DNA from: a bacterium (Candidatus Blackallbacteria) CG13_big_fil_rev_8_21_14_2_50_49_14 | GTDB taxonomy: Bacteria; Cyanobacteriota; Sericytochromatia; UBA7694 | Reading direction: 5' to 3' | DNA length: 64,000 nucleotides | Assembly (NCBI GenBank): GCA_002783405.1 | Contig: PFGG01000045.1 | Coordinates: 22,238-86,237 of the forward strand | Part shown: positions 8,188 to 16,338 of the stretch, piece after piece | Position numbering within the stretch: the stretch's first letter is position 1 | How the letters are laid out: each line of letters opens with the position of its first letter | Position numbers and translations under genes: made by a program | The notes under the pieces: generated by a model | What the model was told of the DNA's origin: nothing | The model's input: only the letters and a program-made list of their open reading frames with translations | The model's database searches: none

Positions 8188-10472
8188 GGGTAAAGTTCGG
8201 AGGCCCTGGCTTCGACCACATAGCTCCAACCAATTGAATCCAAGCGGTTAAATGCGATCAAGAGTGTGGGTTGATCTTTTCTTTTGAGTTCGAGATGTCC
8301 AAAAGGATGCTGTTTGAGTTCAGAAAGAACTTCAGGGTGGGGATAAGTTGAAAGTTGAAGCTTCTCTGATTTTGACTGCTCAGATTTTTGCGTTTGCACG
8401 ACAATTTCTCCTGCCTGATTGAGCAGATAAATATTTTCAATCGTTTTCATATCGGGTAAGGCCAGCAATTGACGGGCCCAGGTCTCTAGGACCATTTCAA
8501 TCCCAGCGACACCTGCCATTTTTCCTGAGGGCAAGAGTATCGGCTGAACACAGGGCAGCAAAATGCCTTGTCCAGAGGCATCGAGATAGGGCTCTCCCCA
8601 GAGAGCCTGGGTTTTACCAAGGGCCTGTTTGTACCAGGGTCTTTGACGGGGATCGTAGCTGGGCTTGTAGCCCCCTTTGCCAGGATAAGAGAAATGAAGG
8701 CCTGCTTCCAGCCCAATATATGACCAGATCAGAGGTACGCCTTGCTGATCCAAGGCTTTTCGTAGCTGAGCAAGAGAGCTGAGCGGTTTCTGCGGGCTTT
8801 GCATAAAAACTTCCTGAAAAACAGGGGTTAGTCCAGCCAATTGCTTGAGAGGACGTTTGACTGCTGATGCTGAAACGCCAGGAGCCAGTTTAAAACCAGC
8901 CTGATCGATGCTGATTTCACGTTGATAGAGCGGAGAGAAGTGAAAATCACGGGGCCTGCGTTTGGGATCTGAAAAATCGTCGTTCAAGAAAATCGCTTGG
9001 GCCTGGGGATTTTGAAGATTGAGACTGGATTCGGTGGCCGATACCAGTTTGGCAAGCAAGCCCTGCATGCGTAAAAATTCAGAATCAATTTGCTGTGTTT
9101 TTCTGGCAATTTCGGTTAAGTGTTTGCTTAAATGCGCTTCCCTCTGCCTCGAAATCTGAAGCGCGTGCTGGCTGCTCCAGGTCGCGGCCAGGGTGATAGT
9201 GGAGCTGAGAGCCAAAAATAGCATTACTCCTGCAGCCACCCGATTGCGGTGTTTTTGCAGCGTTCGGAGGGTTTTGCGTAGCTGATTGTCGGGCCGCGCT
9301 TCGGTTTCTTCGCCGTGCAGATAACGGCGAAGATCCTGGGCCAAGGCATCTGTGCTGGCATAGCGATCTTTGCTCTTTTTGGCAGTGGCTTTGTGAACAA
9401 TGGCCTTCAATTCGACGGGAATCTTGATGTGCGGATCAAAGGGGGTAAAGTCTTCAATCTCTGCCTTCAGCACTTTTTTTAATAAATCCATGGCTCCTGT
9501 GGCTTTAAAGGCCGGCAAAAGAGTGAGCAATTCATAGAGAATCAAGCCCAAAGCGAATTGATCACTGCGTCCATCCAGTTCTTTGTTCTTGCCTGCTGCC
9601 TGCTGTGGCGACATATAGCGGGGCGTGCCGACAATTTGCCCGATTTGTGTCTGTTCACCCAAGAGATCGTCAGAGATGGCTTGCTTCAACTCGATTTGAT
9701 CGTCTGCATCCTGGTCTTGGAAGAGTTTTGCAATGCCCCAGTCCATGACATAGACTTCTTTGTATTCCCCGATCATGATATTTGCGGGTTTTAAATCCCG
9801 ATGTATGACCTGTTTGCTATGGGCATAGGCCATTGCATCGCAAACCTTGAGAAAATGGTCTAGCAGGGTTTCCAGACTGTGTTCATCGTCAGGCAGTTTT
9901 CCAGCCTTATAGAGTTCCTGGGATTCTTTGATCAGATCCTTGAGGGTTTTGCCTTTGACCATTTTCATGGCATAGGCCAGACTGCCGTCAGGACGGATAT
10001 CGAGGTTGTAAATGGGCACGATATTGGGATGGTCTAATTGTGCTGTGATTTGTACTTCATTGAGAAAGCGTCTGAGCAGGCCACGATTTTGAGCCATTTC
10101 CTGAAGCAATTGCTTATAGGCAATTGTGCGTTGCAGGTTTTTATCCTTGGCCTTGTGCACCAGCCCCATGGCCCCTTGGCCCAAAAGGCCGAGAAAGTCA
10201 TATTGTTCTGAGAGTTTCAGGTTGGGGCGTTCTCCCATTTGCTGCTCAAGCAGCTGAGATTGGCTGAGCAAATCGATATGGGTGACTTCAATCGGTTCGA
10301 GAAGGTGAATTTCCTGGAGGGCTTTGCTGTCTATTTTTTTTTCGGAATAGAGCCAGGCCACGAATTGATCCAGATTGGCTTGGGGAAAATCATGAAAATA
10401 GCTCTGATACAAACTGTCCAGAGAGTCAGGAGCTCGATCGCCTAATACGGTTTTTATATCCTGCAGATTCAT
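8184..10472 (-). CDS. Membrane Ser/Thr protein kinase with extracytoplasmic dCache-like sensor
   Basis: A 762-residue kinase of the bacterial PknB/Hanks type. After about 90 N-terminal residues come the glycine-rich loop LLGQGAMGLVH (about 96-106), a lysine in IAYKQL (120), the catalytic HRDLKPANIM (about 222) and DWGIAKL in place of the usual DFG (about 244). One membrane segment spans about 410-432. The C-terminal half, about 435-760, looks like a double Cache ligand sensor, with the characteristic YDPRQRPWYKQA and a following GIEM strand. Ligand sensing outside the membrane is thus expected to drive phosphorylation inside; the ligand is unknown. The stop overlaps the SbcC start by 4 bp, so kinase and repair ATPase are translationally coupled. 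The tRNA terminator ends only 23 bp upstream of this ATG. Confidence 0.9.
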   Translation of the reverse strand: MNLQDIKTVLGDRAPDSLDSLYQSYFHDFPQANLDQFVAWLYSEKKIDSKALQEIHLLEPIEVTHIDLLSQSQLLEQQMGERPNLKLSEQYDFLGLLGQGAMGLVHKAKDKNLQRTIAYKQLLQEMAQNRGLLRRFLNEVQITAQLDHPNIVPIYNLDIRPDGSLAYAMKMVKGKTLKDLIKESQELYKAGKLPDDEHSLETLLDHFLKVCDAMAYAHSKQVIHRDLKPANIMIGEYKEVYVMDWGIAKLFQDQDADDQIELKQAISDDLLGEQTQIGQIVGTPRYMSPQQAAGKNKELDGRSDQFALGLILYELLTLLPAFKATGAMDLLKKVLKAEIEDFTPFDPHIKIPVELKAIVHKATAKKSKDRYASTDALAQDLRRYLHGEETEARPDNQLRKTLRTLQKHRNRVAAGVMLFLALSSTITLAATWSSQHALQISRQREAHLSKHLTEIARKTQQIDSEFLRMQGLLAKLVSATESSLNLQNPQAQAIFLNDDFSDPKRRPRDFHFSPLYQREISIDQAGFKLAPGVSASAVKRPLKQLAGLTPVFQEVFMQSPQKPLSSLAQLRKALDQQGVPLIWSYIGLEAGLHFSYPGKGGYKPSYDPRQRPWYKQALGKTQALWGEPYLDASGQGILLPCVQPILLPSGKMAGVAGIEMVLETWARQLLALPDMKTIENIYLLNQAGEIVVQTQKSEQSKSEKLQLSTYPHPEVLSELKQHPFGHLELKRKDQPTLLIAFNRLDSIGWSYVVEARASELYP

Positions 10473-10495
10473 GAGGCACCTGCCAATTCAAACTC

Positions 10496-10527
10496 AAAAC
10501 GCCTCCTTCATGATCAGGAGGCGTTTT
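10496..10527 (-). terminator. Rho-independent terminator after the tRNA
   Basis: A perfect 12-bp inverted repeat (AAAACGCCTCCT / AGGAGGCGTTTT) with an 8-base loop. On the minus strand it follows the tRNA by 5 bases and its descending arm ends in TTTT. It lies just upstream of the kinase ATG, so it may also limit read-through into the kinase-sbcC operon. Confidence 0.8.
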
Positions 10528-10532
10528 ATGAG

Positions 10533-10606
10533 TAGCACAGGCTGGATTCGAACCAGCGACAACTCGGGTATGAACCGAGTGCTCTAACCAACTGAGCTAC
10601 TGTGCC
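10533..10606 (-). tRNA. tRNA with CAU anticodon, probably elongator tRNA-Met
   Basis: Read on the minus strand this 74-base gene folds as a full cloverleaf: acceptor GGCACAG/CTGTGCT, D-arm GCTC/GAGC, anticodon arm CTCGG/CCGAG around loop TTCATAC, and T-arm GCTGG/CCAGC with TTCGAAT. The anticodon is CAU and CCA is not encoded. The anticodon stem lacks the three stacked G-C pairs of initiator tRNA, so elongator Met is favoured. A tRNA-Ile whose CAU is modified by TilS cannot be excluded from sequence alone. Confidence 0.95.
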
Positions 10607-10618
10607 AAAGTTGAAACT

Positions 10619-10624
10619 ATTATA
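10619..10624 (-). promoter_or_regulatory. Minus-10 element for the tRNA gene
   Basis: A consensus TATAAT on the minus strand ends 12 bases before the mature tRNA 5' end, the right distance for a short tRNA leader. The TTTGCT placed 17 bases upstream is only a weak minus-35. Confidence 0.5.
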
Positions 10625-10688
10625 CTCTGGTTTTTTTCAAGAGCAAAGAGGATTCACAAAGACATTCTTTTTCAGCTATGCTGAACCT

Positions 10689-13600
10689 ATGAAATCTGAA
10701 CGAAAGCCCTACCCTGACGAGCCACTCTACCGAGTTTTATATCAATTAATTTTAGCGGAAAGCTGGGAACATTTACTTTATATTGGCCAAAAGGGCGACC
10801 CTGCCTTACTCGAAACCCTGTTTGAAGCCCGTTCGTATTTAAACCGCGCTCAAAAACTGAGCCTGATAGAATCTGATCCTGAAGCATTTAAATACTATCA
10901 AAGCCTGGCTGCCACTCAAGAAAATACTGATTTTTATTTGGGTTATTCACAGACTCAGGCCCATTTCCCTTCGCTTGAAAGCCTGTTTGCCTTTTACCGC
11001 AGCCAAAAAACGGCCTGGCACCACTACCCAATTGATTTTTGGGCTGAAAAAGCCGCAAAAGAAGCCCAGGAATTTCATTTATCGCAGCAAAAAGGGCAGT
11101 TGAGTCGCCTGAGAGAGTTTTCCCCGGCCCCTGATTTCGTGATTTTGGATGGTTCAGAATTTTTCAGCCAGGCGGATTTGATGGCTTGTTCAGAGGCCCG
11201 CTTGATTTTACTGATGGGCGTCAGTGCCTATAAAAACTTTGCCAATTTTAAACGGCTCTCCGAAGATCCACGTTTTTATTTGATGTATCAAAATTGGCAA
11301 GCGGGTTTTGGCTACGCCCTGTTTAAAAAGCTACCGGCTTTAAAATCTGGTATCAGCGTGGTGATACATACCAAAAATGAAGAAAAAAATATACGTACCT
11401 GTTTAGAGAGTGTGACCTGGGCTGATGAACTTCTGGTGATCGATATGTACAGTGATGATACGACCTGTGAAATCGCCAGAGAATATGGTGCAAAAATCAT
11501 TCCCCATATCCCCGTCACGTTTATTGATCAGGCCCGGAACTTTGCCCTGGCTCAAGTTCAGCATCAGTGGACCTTGGTGCTCGATGCCGATGAGCGGGTC
11601 CCTGAGGCTCTGAAAACAGAACTTCGCCATTTGAGCCAAGCAGCTGATTCGGTTGCGGGTTATTGGTTGCCACGCCAAAATTGGTTCTTTGGCGAGTGGA
11701 TTCAAGATCTTTTTCCCGATTTTCAGATGCGTTTTTTCCGCAGCGGTTCAGGGGCCTGGACGGGTATGATTCACGATTTTGCGCGTATTCAGGGTGAAAC
11801 GGTTTATCTGCCTGCGAGACCCGAACTGGCCCTGCAACATTATTCATACCATACGGTTCAGGATTTTGCTCAGAAACAGATCTATTATGCACAGCATACG
11901 GTCTCTCAGTATCAGGCGCTTGGCGATCAGGTTCAGATTAACAGTGAGACGATACGAAAAGAATTCAGCCAAGATCTTGCCAAACTTCAAAAACGGATCC
12001 AAGACCCGCATCTCAGCGATCTCAATTGGTTAACCCAGACACTTTATTTCTTTTCTAATTACCTCACTGGAGCAAGTTTATTAGAGAAATATGGTGAACT
12101 ATCTAAAAATACTCAAAAAAAATCGATATTAAGCGCATATACCTATTTAAAAAATGGAATTCGTTTTGATTATCCTTTCAAAGAGAGCATTGCCTCAGCG
12201 CTTGAAATCTGTGATGAGTTGATTATTTGCTATGCCACCGATTCAGAAGATGAAACCCCGGCTGCGCTTCAGGAATTGGCTTCACAGGAAGCCAAAATTA
12301 AGCTTTTTCCTTCTGAAGTCTGGAAGCAAAACAAAGGCCATGAGGGAGAAGTGATTCGTCTTGCGGCTGAAGAAGCCATGGCCTATTGTCAGGGAGAATG
12401 GCTCTGGCATGTGCAGGCCGATGAGGTTTACCATGAAACAGATTTAAAAAAATTAAAAGACGTGCTTTTAGCTGCCGATGCCCGTCAAACAGATGCCTAT
12501 CGCTTTAAGATCCTGCATTTTTATGCAGATTACCAAACCTTGATTTCTGAATCGGCCCAGGAAATTGGCTGGTATCAGCGCTGCATTCGCTTGACACGCA
12601 GGGGTAAAACCCAGCATATCAAAGATGCTTGGACGCAAATCCTGGATCCCAAAGCGCCGGGAAAAATCAGAGATCTTGAAATTCGGATTTTTCATTATGG
12701 CCATGTGCGAGAACATGAAGCGATGCGGCGCAAGGCCTCGTATATGGAACAGCTTTATGCTCCCTTGCCAGAGGATTTCGAAGTTTGCCCAGAAGGGCGT
12801 TTCAGTTATGATCGGGTACCCGAAGCGTATCTTGAAACCTTTCAAGGCAGTCACCCAGTTTGGATGCGTCAACGCATTGCCCGCTCCGCACTGCAGCACT
12901 TGGCTTTGTTACCCCGAAAGCCCAAAGTCTTGGTAATTTCACGCCACCACCAAATCAAAAAAGGTTTTGGCATCAGTTTGAAAGAGATCTATGCCAGCGG
13001 TGTATTGCACGCGCATTTTGAAATTCATCAATTGGCCTGGCATTACCATGGGCCCGATCAGCTCCAGGATGAAGTATATGTTTATGGTTTGAAAAAAGAA
13101 GATCCCTTTGGCTTGCAGCGCTTAAAGCAACTGCTAATCCTGCTTGAGCCCGAAGTGATTCTTCTGCATGCTGATACGCATTTTTTCCCTGTCTATCTCT
13201 CAATACTTGAAAACTGGCAAGGGGCTGTGATGGGCTGGTTTCCTGTGGATTATTCCCGTGTGAACAATCCCCGTCCGATTCTGCCCCTCTTGCAGCGCTG
13301 TCAAAAAATTCTCAGTCTTTCAGAATTTGGTATCAATCAGCTCAAAAGGAATTATAAGGGGCCCCTGGAAGTTGTTCCCCTGGGGGTCAATACACAATTA
13401 TTTTATCCTCTTGAATCAGACCAGCAAAAATGGGAATTGAGAAAAGCCTTGGATTGGCCTGAAGAAGCCTTTGTCTTTTTAATGATCGGAAATAATTTTT
13501 GGCGCAAAGGCATCGAATACAGTATTGAATCCTTTTTTCAATTCAGGCTGAAATTTCCTGAATTGGCGAAACAGGCCTTTCTCTACCTGCATACTGAGTT

Positions 13601-14126
13601 TGCTGAATCTTTTCAGGAATTAATTCAGGCCTATGGTTTAGAGCATCATATTCGCATGAGCAAAGGATTTGACCCCTATCGCCAACCTTTTTCTCAAAAA
13701 GATTTACTGAAACTCTATCAAGCGAGTGATACACTGATTCTAACTTCTTTGGGAGAAGGTTTTGGAATGCCCCTTTTAGAAGCACAAGCCTGTGGCTTGC
13801 CTGTGATCGGCACTGATTTTTCTTCGATTCCAGAAGTCATCGGTCAAGCCGGCCTTTTAATCAATGCTTCTGCCCCGATTTGTGGACAGAGCTCTGATTG
13901 TATTGTTTGGCTCAAATTGCCTGATACTGAACATGCAGCGGAAAGAATGGCTGAAATGATGAGCAATGCCAGTTTACGTCAAGAATTCAAGCAAAAAGCC
14001 CTGGCCCGAGCCAAACAAATGACTTGGACCCAAACAGCTGAATTGCTGGGGGGAGCTTTAAGCCAGTTGGTTGGTCAGGGAAAGCCCGTTTTTGAATACC
14101 AGGAACCCAGGATTCTTTCTGTATGA
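10689..14126 (+). CDS. Multidomain glycosyltransferase (two GT2-type modules and a GT4-type module)
   Basis: A 1145-residue cytoplasmic protein. After an unrecognised N-terminal region (1-215) comes a GT-A module: ISVVIHTKNEEKN (about 222), SDDTTCEIAREYG and the metal-binding LDADERVP (about 298). A second, more divergent GT-A module spans about 485-640 (IICYATDSEDETP, VQADEVYHE). Residues about 745-1140 form a GT-B glycosyltransferase of the GT4 type, ending in the donor-site signature GEGFGMPLLEAQACGLPVIG (about 1022). It may build consecutive sugar linkages on a surface polysaccharide, lipid or protein acceptor; the sugars are unknown. The ATG at 10689 is preferred because the longer frame starts inside the tRNA. 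The stop overlaps the next ATG (ATGA). Confidence 0.85.
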   Translation: MKSERKPYPDEPLYRVLYQLILAESWEHLLYIGQKGDPALLETLFEARSYLNRAQKLSLIESDPEAFKYYQSLAATQENTDFYLGYSQTQAHFPSLESLFAFYRSQKTAWHHYPIDFWAEKAAKEAQEFHLSQQKGQLSRLREFSPAPDFVILDGSEFFSQADLMACSEARLILLMGVSAYKNFANFKRLSEDPRFYLMYQNWQAGFGYALFKKLPALKSGISVVIHTKNEEKNIRTCLESVTWADELLVIDMYSDDTTCEIAREYGAKIIPHIPVTFIDQARNFALAQVQHQWTLVLDADERVPEALKTELRHLSQAADSVAGYWLPRQNWFFGEWIQDLFPDFQMRFFRSGSGAWTGMIHDFARIQGETVYLPARPELALQHYSYHTVQDFAQKQIYYAQHTVSQYQALGDQVQINSETIRKEFSQDLAKLQKRIQDPHLSDLNWLTQTLYFFSNYLTGASLLEKYGELSKNTQKKSILSAYTYLKNGIRFDYPFKESIASALEICDELIICYATDSEDETPAALQELASQEAKIKLFPSEVWKQNKGHEGEVIRLAAEEAMAYCQGEWLWHVQADEVYHETDLKKLKDVLLAADARQTDAYRFKILHFYADYQTLISESAQEIGWYQRCIRLTRRGKTQHIKDAWTQILDPKAPGKIRDLEIRIFHYGHVREHEAMRRKASYMEQLYAPLPEDFEVCPEGRFSYDRVPEAYLETFQGSHPVWMRQRIARSALQHLALLPRKPKVLVISRHHQIKKGFGISLKEIYASGVLHAHFEIHQLAWHYHGPDQLQDEVYVYGLKKEDPFGLQRLKQLLILLEPEVILLHADTHFFPVYLSILENWQGAVMGWFPVDYSRVNNPRPILPLLQRCQKILSLSEFGINQLKRNYKGPLEVVPLGVNTQLFYPLESDQQKWELRKALDWPEEAFVFLMIGNNFWRKGIEYSIESFFQFRLKFPELAKQAFLYLHTEFAESFQELIQAYGLEHHIRMSKGFDPYRQPFSQKDLLKLYQASDTLILTSLGEGFGMPLLEAQACGLPVIGTDFSSIPEVIGQAGLLINASAPICGQSSDCIVWLKLPDTEHAAERMAEMMSNASLRQEFKQKALARAKQMTWTQTAELLGGALSQLVGQGKPVFEYQEPRILSV

Positions 14127-15439
14127 AAATCAATAAATTTGTCTTGATACAAATTGCTGAAGAGTCTTTTGACGAGGCCTTGTTTATTCCCCGTTTGATT
14201 GAACAATTGCCTGCCAATAGTCAGGTCTATTGCCTTTCCAACTCGATTTCCTCAGCCTTTATTTCGAGTATTACAGGTCTTCGCGTATCGATGATGACTG
14301 AAAATCAGGAAAACAATCTGCATGATTTTTCAACCATTGTCGTCAACGATGAAATCGACGCCATCATTGTCATGGATTTGTATAAATACCTGGTCACGCC
14401 CAAAGATATCAATTTCCTGCCCAATTGGTTGGATGAGTTTTATAAACCGATCTATGCCCTTGATTATTTTAACCTTCTGGAATACCGCGAGCATCAATTG
14501 CTATTGAAAGCCAATATTCCGCGTGCCTATGCCGAAGGTGAAGAACCAGAGCCATTGACCATTTCACCTATTTTGCTAAAGCCATTCCCCCCCAATTATC
14601 CCCTGGATTTAAGTGGCGAGCAGGAAAAGGTTGTCCCCTGGAATGCTGTAGATTCGATGTTTCAAGTCAGAAAAGAAACGGTAAAGAGCCAAATTCGTGC
14701 TTCTTTTCAGATTGATGAAAATGAAAAAATCGTGACCCTCTTGGTGGATCCCCTCTTGTTTTTAAAATCGCTTGAAATATCTGCCCTTGGCTACTATATG
14801 GCCTTGATCGAAATTATCGGTTTTTACTTAAGGCAGTTCCCCGAAACCCGCTTTCAATTCCTGATTGTCGGTCTTTTCCCCCCCCAGGAAGAGATGAACG
14901 AAATTCAGGATCTCAATTTAAAAATTCGTTATTTCTCGCACCTAACGGCTGACAATTATCTGACCTTGATTGCGGGCAGCGATTTGCTCTTAACCCATAC
15001 CACCCGCAGCCCCTTGCTTTTGGATGCCATGGTTGCAGAAACCCCTTGTTTGGTTTTGGGAAACAGTGTGATTCAAGAACTATTGGAAGATCAAACCCGT
15101 GAATTAAAATCCTTTTTTAGCCCCCATCCCTTTCTCTATGATATGGTTCATCTGATGATGAATCTGAATCAGTGGACTTCCTATCTTCCGATTTTTCAAT
15201 TTACTGACTATCCCATTCCCTATAAGGAACTTGATTTTCCAGAACCGGGAATGAAATTTCAAGGATTGATTTACCATTTCGCCGATGTCTTTGATGATTT
15301 AACCACAGTACCTATCTTTGAAAATCTTTTGTTTAATCCTGAATATATGAATAATTTTAATGAACAGGTAAAATTAGCACTTAAACGCCATGAATCTTTC
15401 TTCCTATCTCAAATCATTGCCCGAAACGCTGAAGCTTAA
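14123..15439 (+). CDS. GT-B-like protein of unknown specificity
   Basis: A 438-residue protein with no signal peptide or membrane segment. The N-terminal 160 residues alternate strands and helices with IDAIIVMDLYKYL. The C-terminal half contains FQFLIVGLF and then LIAGSDLLLTHTTRSPLLLD followed by AETPCLVLGN. This resembles the nucleotide-sugar-binding half of GT-B glycosyltransferases, where a donor-site acidic residue and a small-residue loop sit in that position. It overlaps the multidomain glycosyltransferase as ATGA, so a shared pathway is likely. Specific family membership was not recognised; a catalytically inactive partner is an alternative. Confidence 0.55.
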   Translation: MKINKFVLIQIAEESFDEALFIPRLIEQLPANSQVYCLSNSISSAFISSITGLRVSMMTENQENNLHDFSTIVVNDEIDAIIVMDLYKYLVTPKDINFLPNWLDEFYKPIYALDYFNLLEYREHQLLLKANIPRAYAEGEEPEPLTISPILLKPFPPNYPLDLSGEQEKVVPWNAVDSMFQVRKETVKSQIRASFQIDENEKIVTLLVDPLLFLKSLEISALGYYMALIEIIGFYLRQFPETRFQFLIVGLFPPQEEMNEIQDLNLKIRYFSHLTADNYLTLIAGSDLLLTHTTRSPLLLDAMVAETPCLVLGNSVIQELLEDQTRELKSFFSPHPFLYDMVHLMMNLNQWTSYLPIFQFTDYPIPYKELDFPEPGMKFQGLIYHFADVFDDLTTVPIFENLLFNPEYMNNFNEQVKLALKRHESFFLSQIIARNAEA

Positions 15440-16286
15440 AGAACGATATACTGCCAGTCAGGCAGCATTTAATTCCGTGCTCAGTCGCAAAACTCAAGAA
15501 ATCCAGATTCAACCTGCCTGGAGTCATCTTCAACCTGAATTTTTTAGAGCCCCAGAGGTCTGGCAACTCAATTCTCCTGATCTCTATCCCTATTACCGGA
15601 TTCTCTTTTATTCAACCGTTGCATTGATCGTCGCCGTGCTTTTGATTCTCATTGCCTTTATTCAGGGGTTCTTTGTCAATGAAGCGAAACTATTTAATGC
15701 TGTAATGACAAACTATGCTTCAAATAATCCAAAATTTCAAGAAAAAGCCCAAGAATACTTAAAAAAGTATCCCCAAGGCAGCTACCATCTTTCCGTTGAG
15801 AATATTGTCCAGTCAAGTTCTCAAATTGGCTATCTCGCTGCCTTAAACCAAGCTGAGCATCAACCCAGTTATCCCTTAAAAATGCAGGCTTATCAAAATG
15901 TATTGAGTAAATATTCGGCTATTCCAGCAGAAAGAAAACAAAAGCTAGAAATAAAGCTTGCTAAATATACAAAACAAGTTCAAGAATATGAAAATCTTTT
16001 AAATAAAGCCAGAACTTATAGTAAAAAAGAATACTTCACTTCCAGCCTGCTTTTACTTTCAAAATTGGTCAAAAAAGGGCCTGTTTATGGCAATTTGTAT
16101 ACTGAAGCTCAGGATTTATTAAACAGTATTTCAATTAAGAAAATTGACTTTTATTTGGTAAAAGGGCAATTGAGAAAAGCCAAAATCGCCTTAAACGATG
16201 CCCGCATTTATGGTGTATCCGAGAATGTGCTTACGGATTTAAGCAAAAAGATCAAAAATTTAGAACAGTTAAAACCCTTAAGATAA
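15390..16286 (+). CDS. Single-pass membrane protein with C-terminal helical repeats
   Basis: A 298-residue protein of unknown function. The first 67 residues are soluble; one strong membrane segment follows (IALIVAVLLILIAFI type, about 72-92). The rest is lysine-rich and helical, resembling degenerate TPR repeats (for example KAQEYLKKYPQGSYH and KAKIALNDARIYG). The ATG at 15390 lies 50 bp inside the preceding gene, an unusually long overlap, and no better start is visible before the membrane segment. Its position at the end of the glycosyltransferase operon suggests a scaffold or anchoring role in the same process, which is inference. A terminator follows. Confidence 0.65.
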   Translation: MNLSSYLKSLPETLKLKERYTASQAAFNSVLSRKTQEIQIQPAWSHLQPEFFRAPEVWQLNSPDLYPYYRILFYSTVALIVAVLLILIAFIQGFFVNEAKLFNAVMTNYASNNPKFQEKAQEYLKKYPQGSYHLSVENIVQSSSQIGYLAALNQAEHQPSYPLKMQAYQNVLSKYSAIPAERKQKLEIKLAKYTKQVQEYENLLNKARTYSKKEYFTSSLLLLSKLVKKGPVYGNLYTEAQDLLNSISIKKIDFYLVKGQLRKAKIALNDARIYGVSENVLTDLSKKIKNLEQLKPLR

Positions 16287-16302
16287 TTGCATCGATGCAA
16301 TT
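16285..16302. repeat. 18-bp perfect palindrome, copy 1
   Basis: AATTGCATCGATGCAATT, perfectly self-complementary, overlapping the stop codon of the preceding gene and abutting a terminator hairpin. The same 18 bp recurs inside a longer palindrome at 19200-19227. Function unknown. Confidence 0.8.
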
Positions 16303-16322
16303 GGCCCCTCCAGAGAGGGGCC
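16303..16322 (+). terminator. Rho-independent terminator of the glycosyltransferase operon
   Basis: Perfect 8-bp stem GGCCCCTC/GAGGGGCC with a CAGA tetraloop, followed by the T-rich TTGCTTTG. It lies between two convergent genes and faces the plus-strand operon. Confidence 0.75.
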
Positions 16323-16338
16323 TTGCTTTGTGTTCAAT

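Noticed and set aside
10602-10688. Longer N-terminus for the multidomain glycosyltransferase
   Set aside because: It would start inside the tRNA gene and crosses the tRNA promoter; the ATG at 10689 is a sufficient start.
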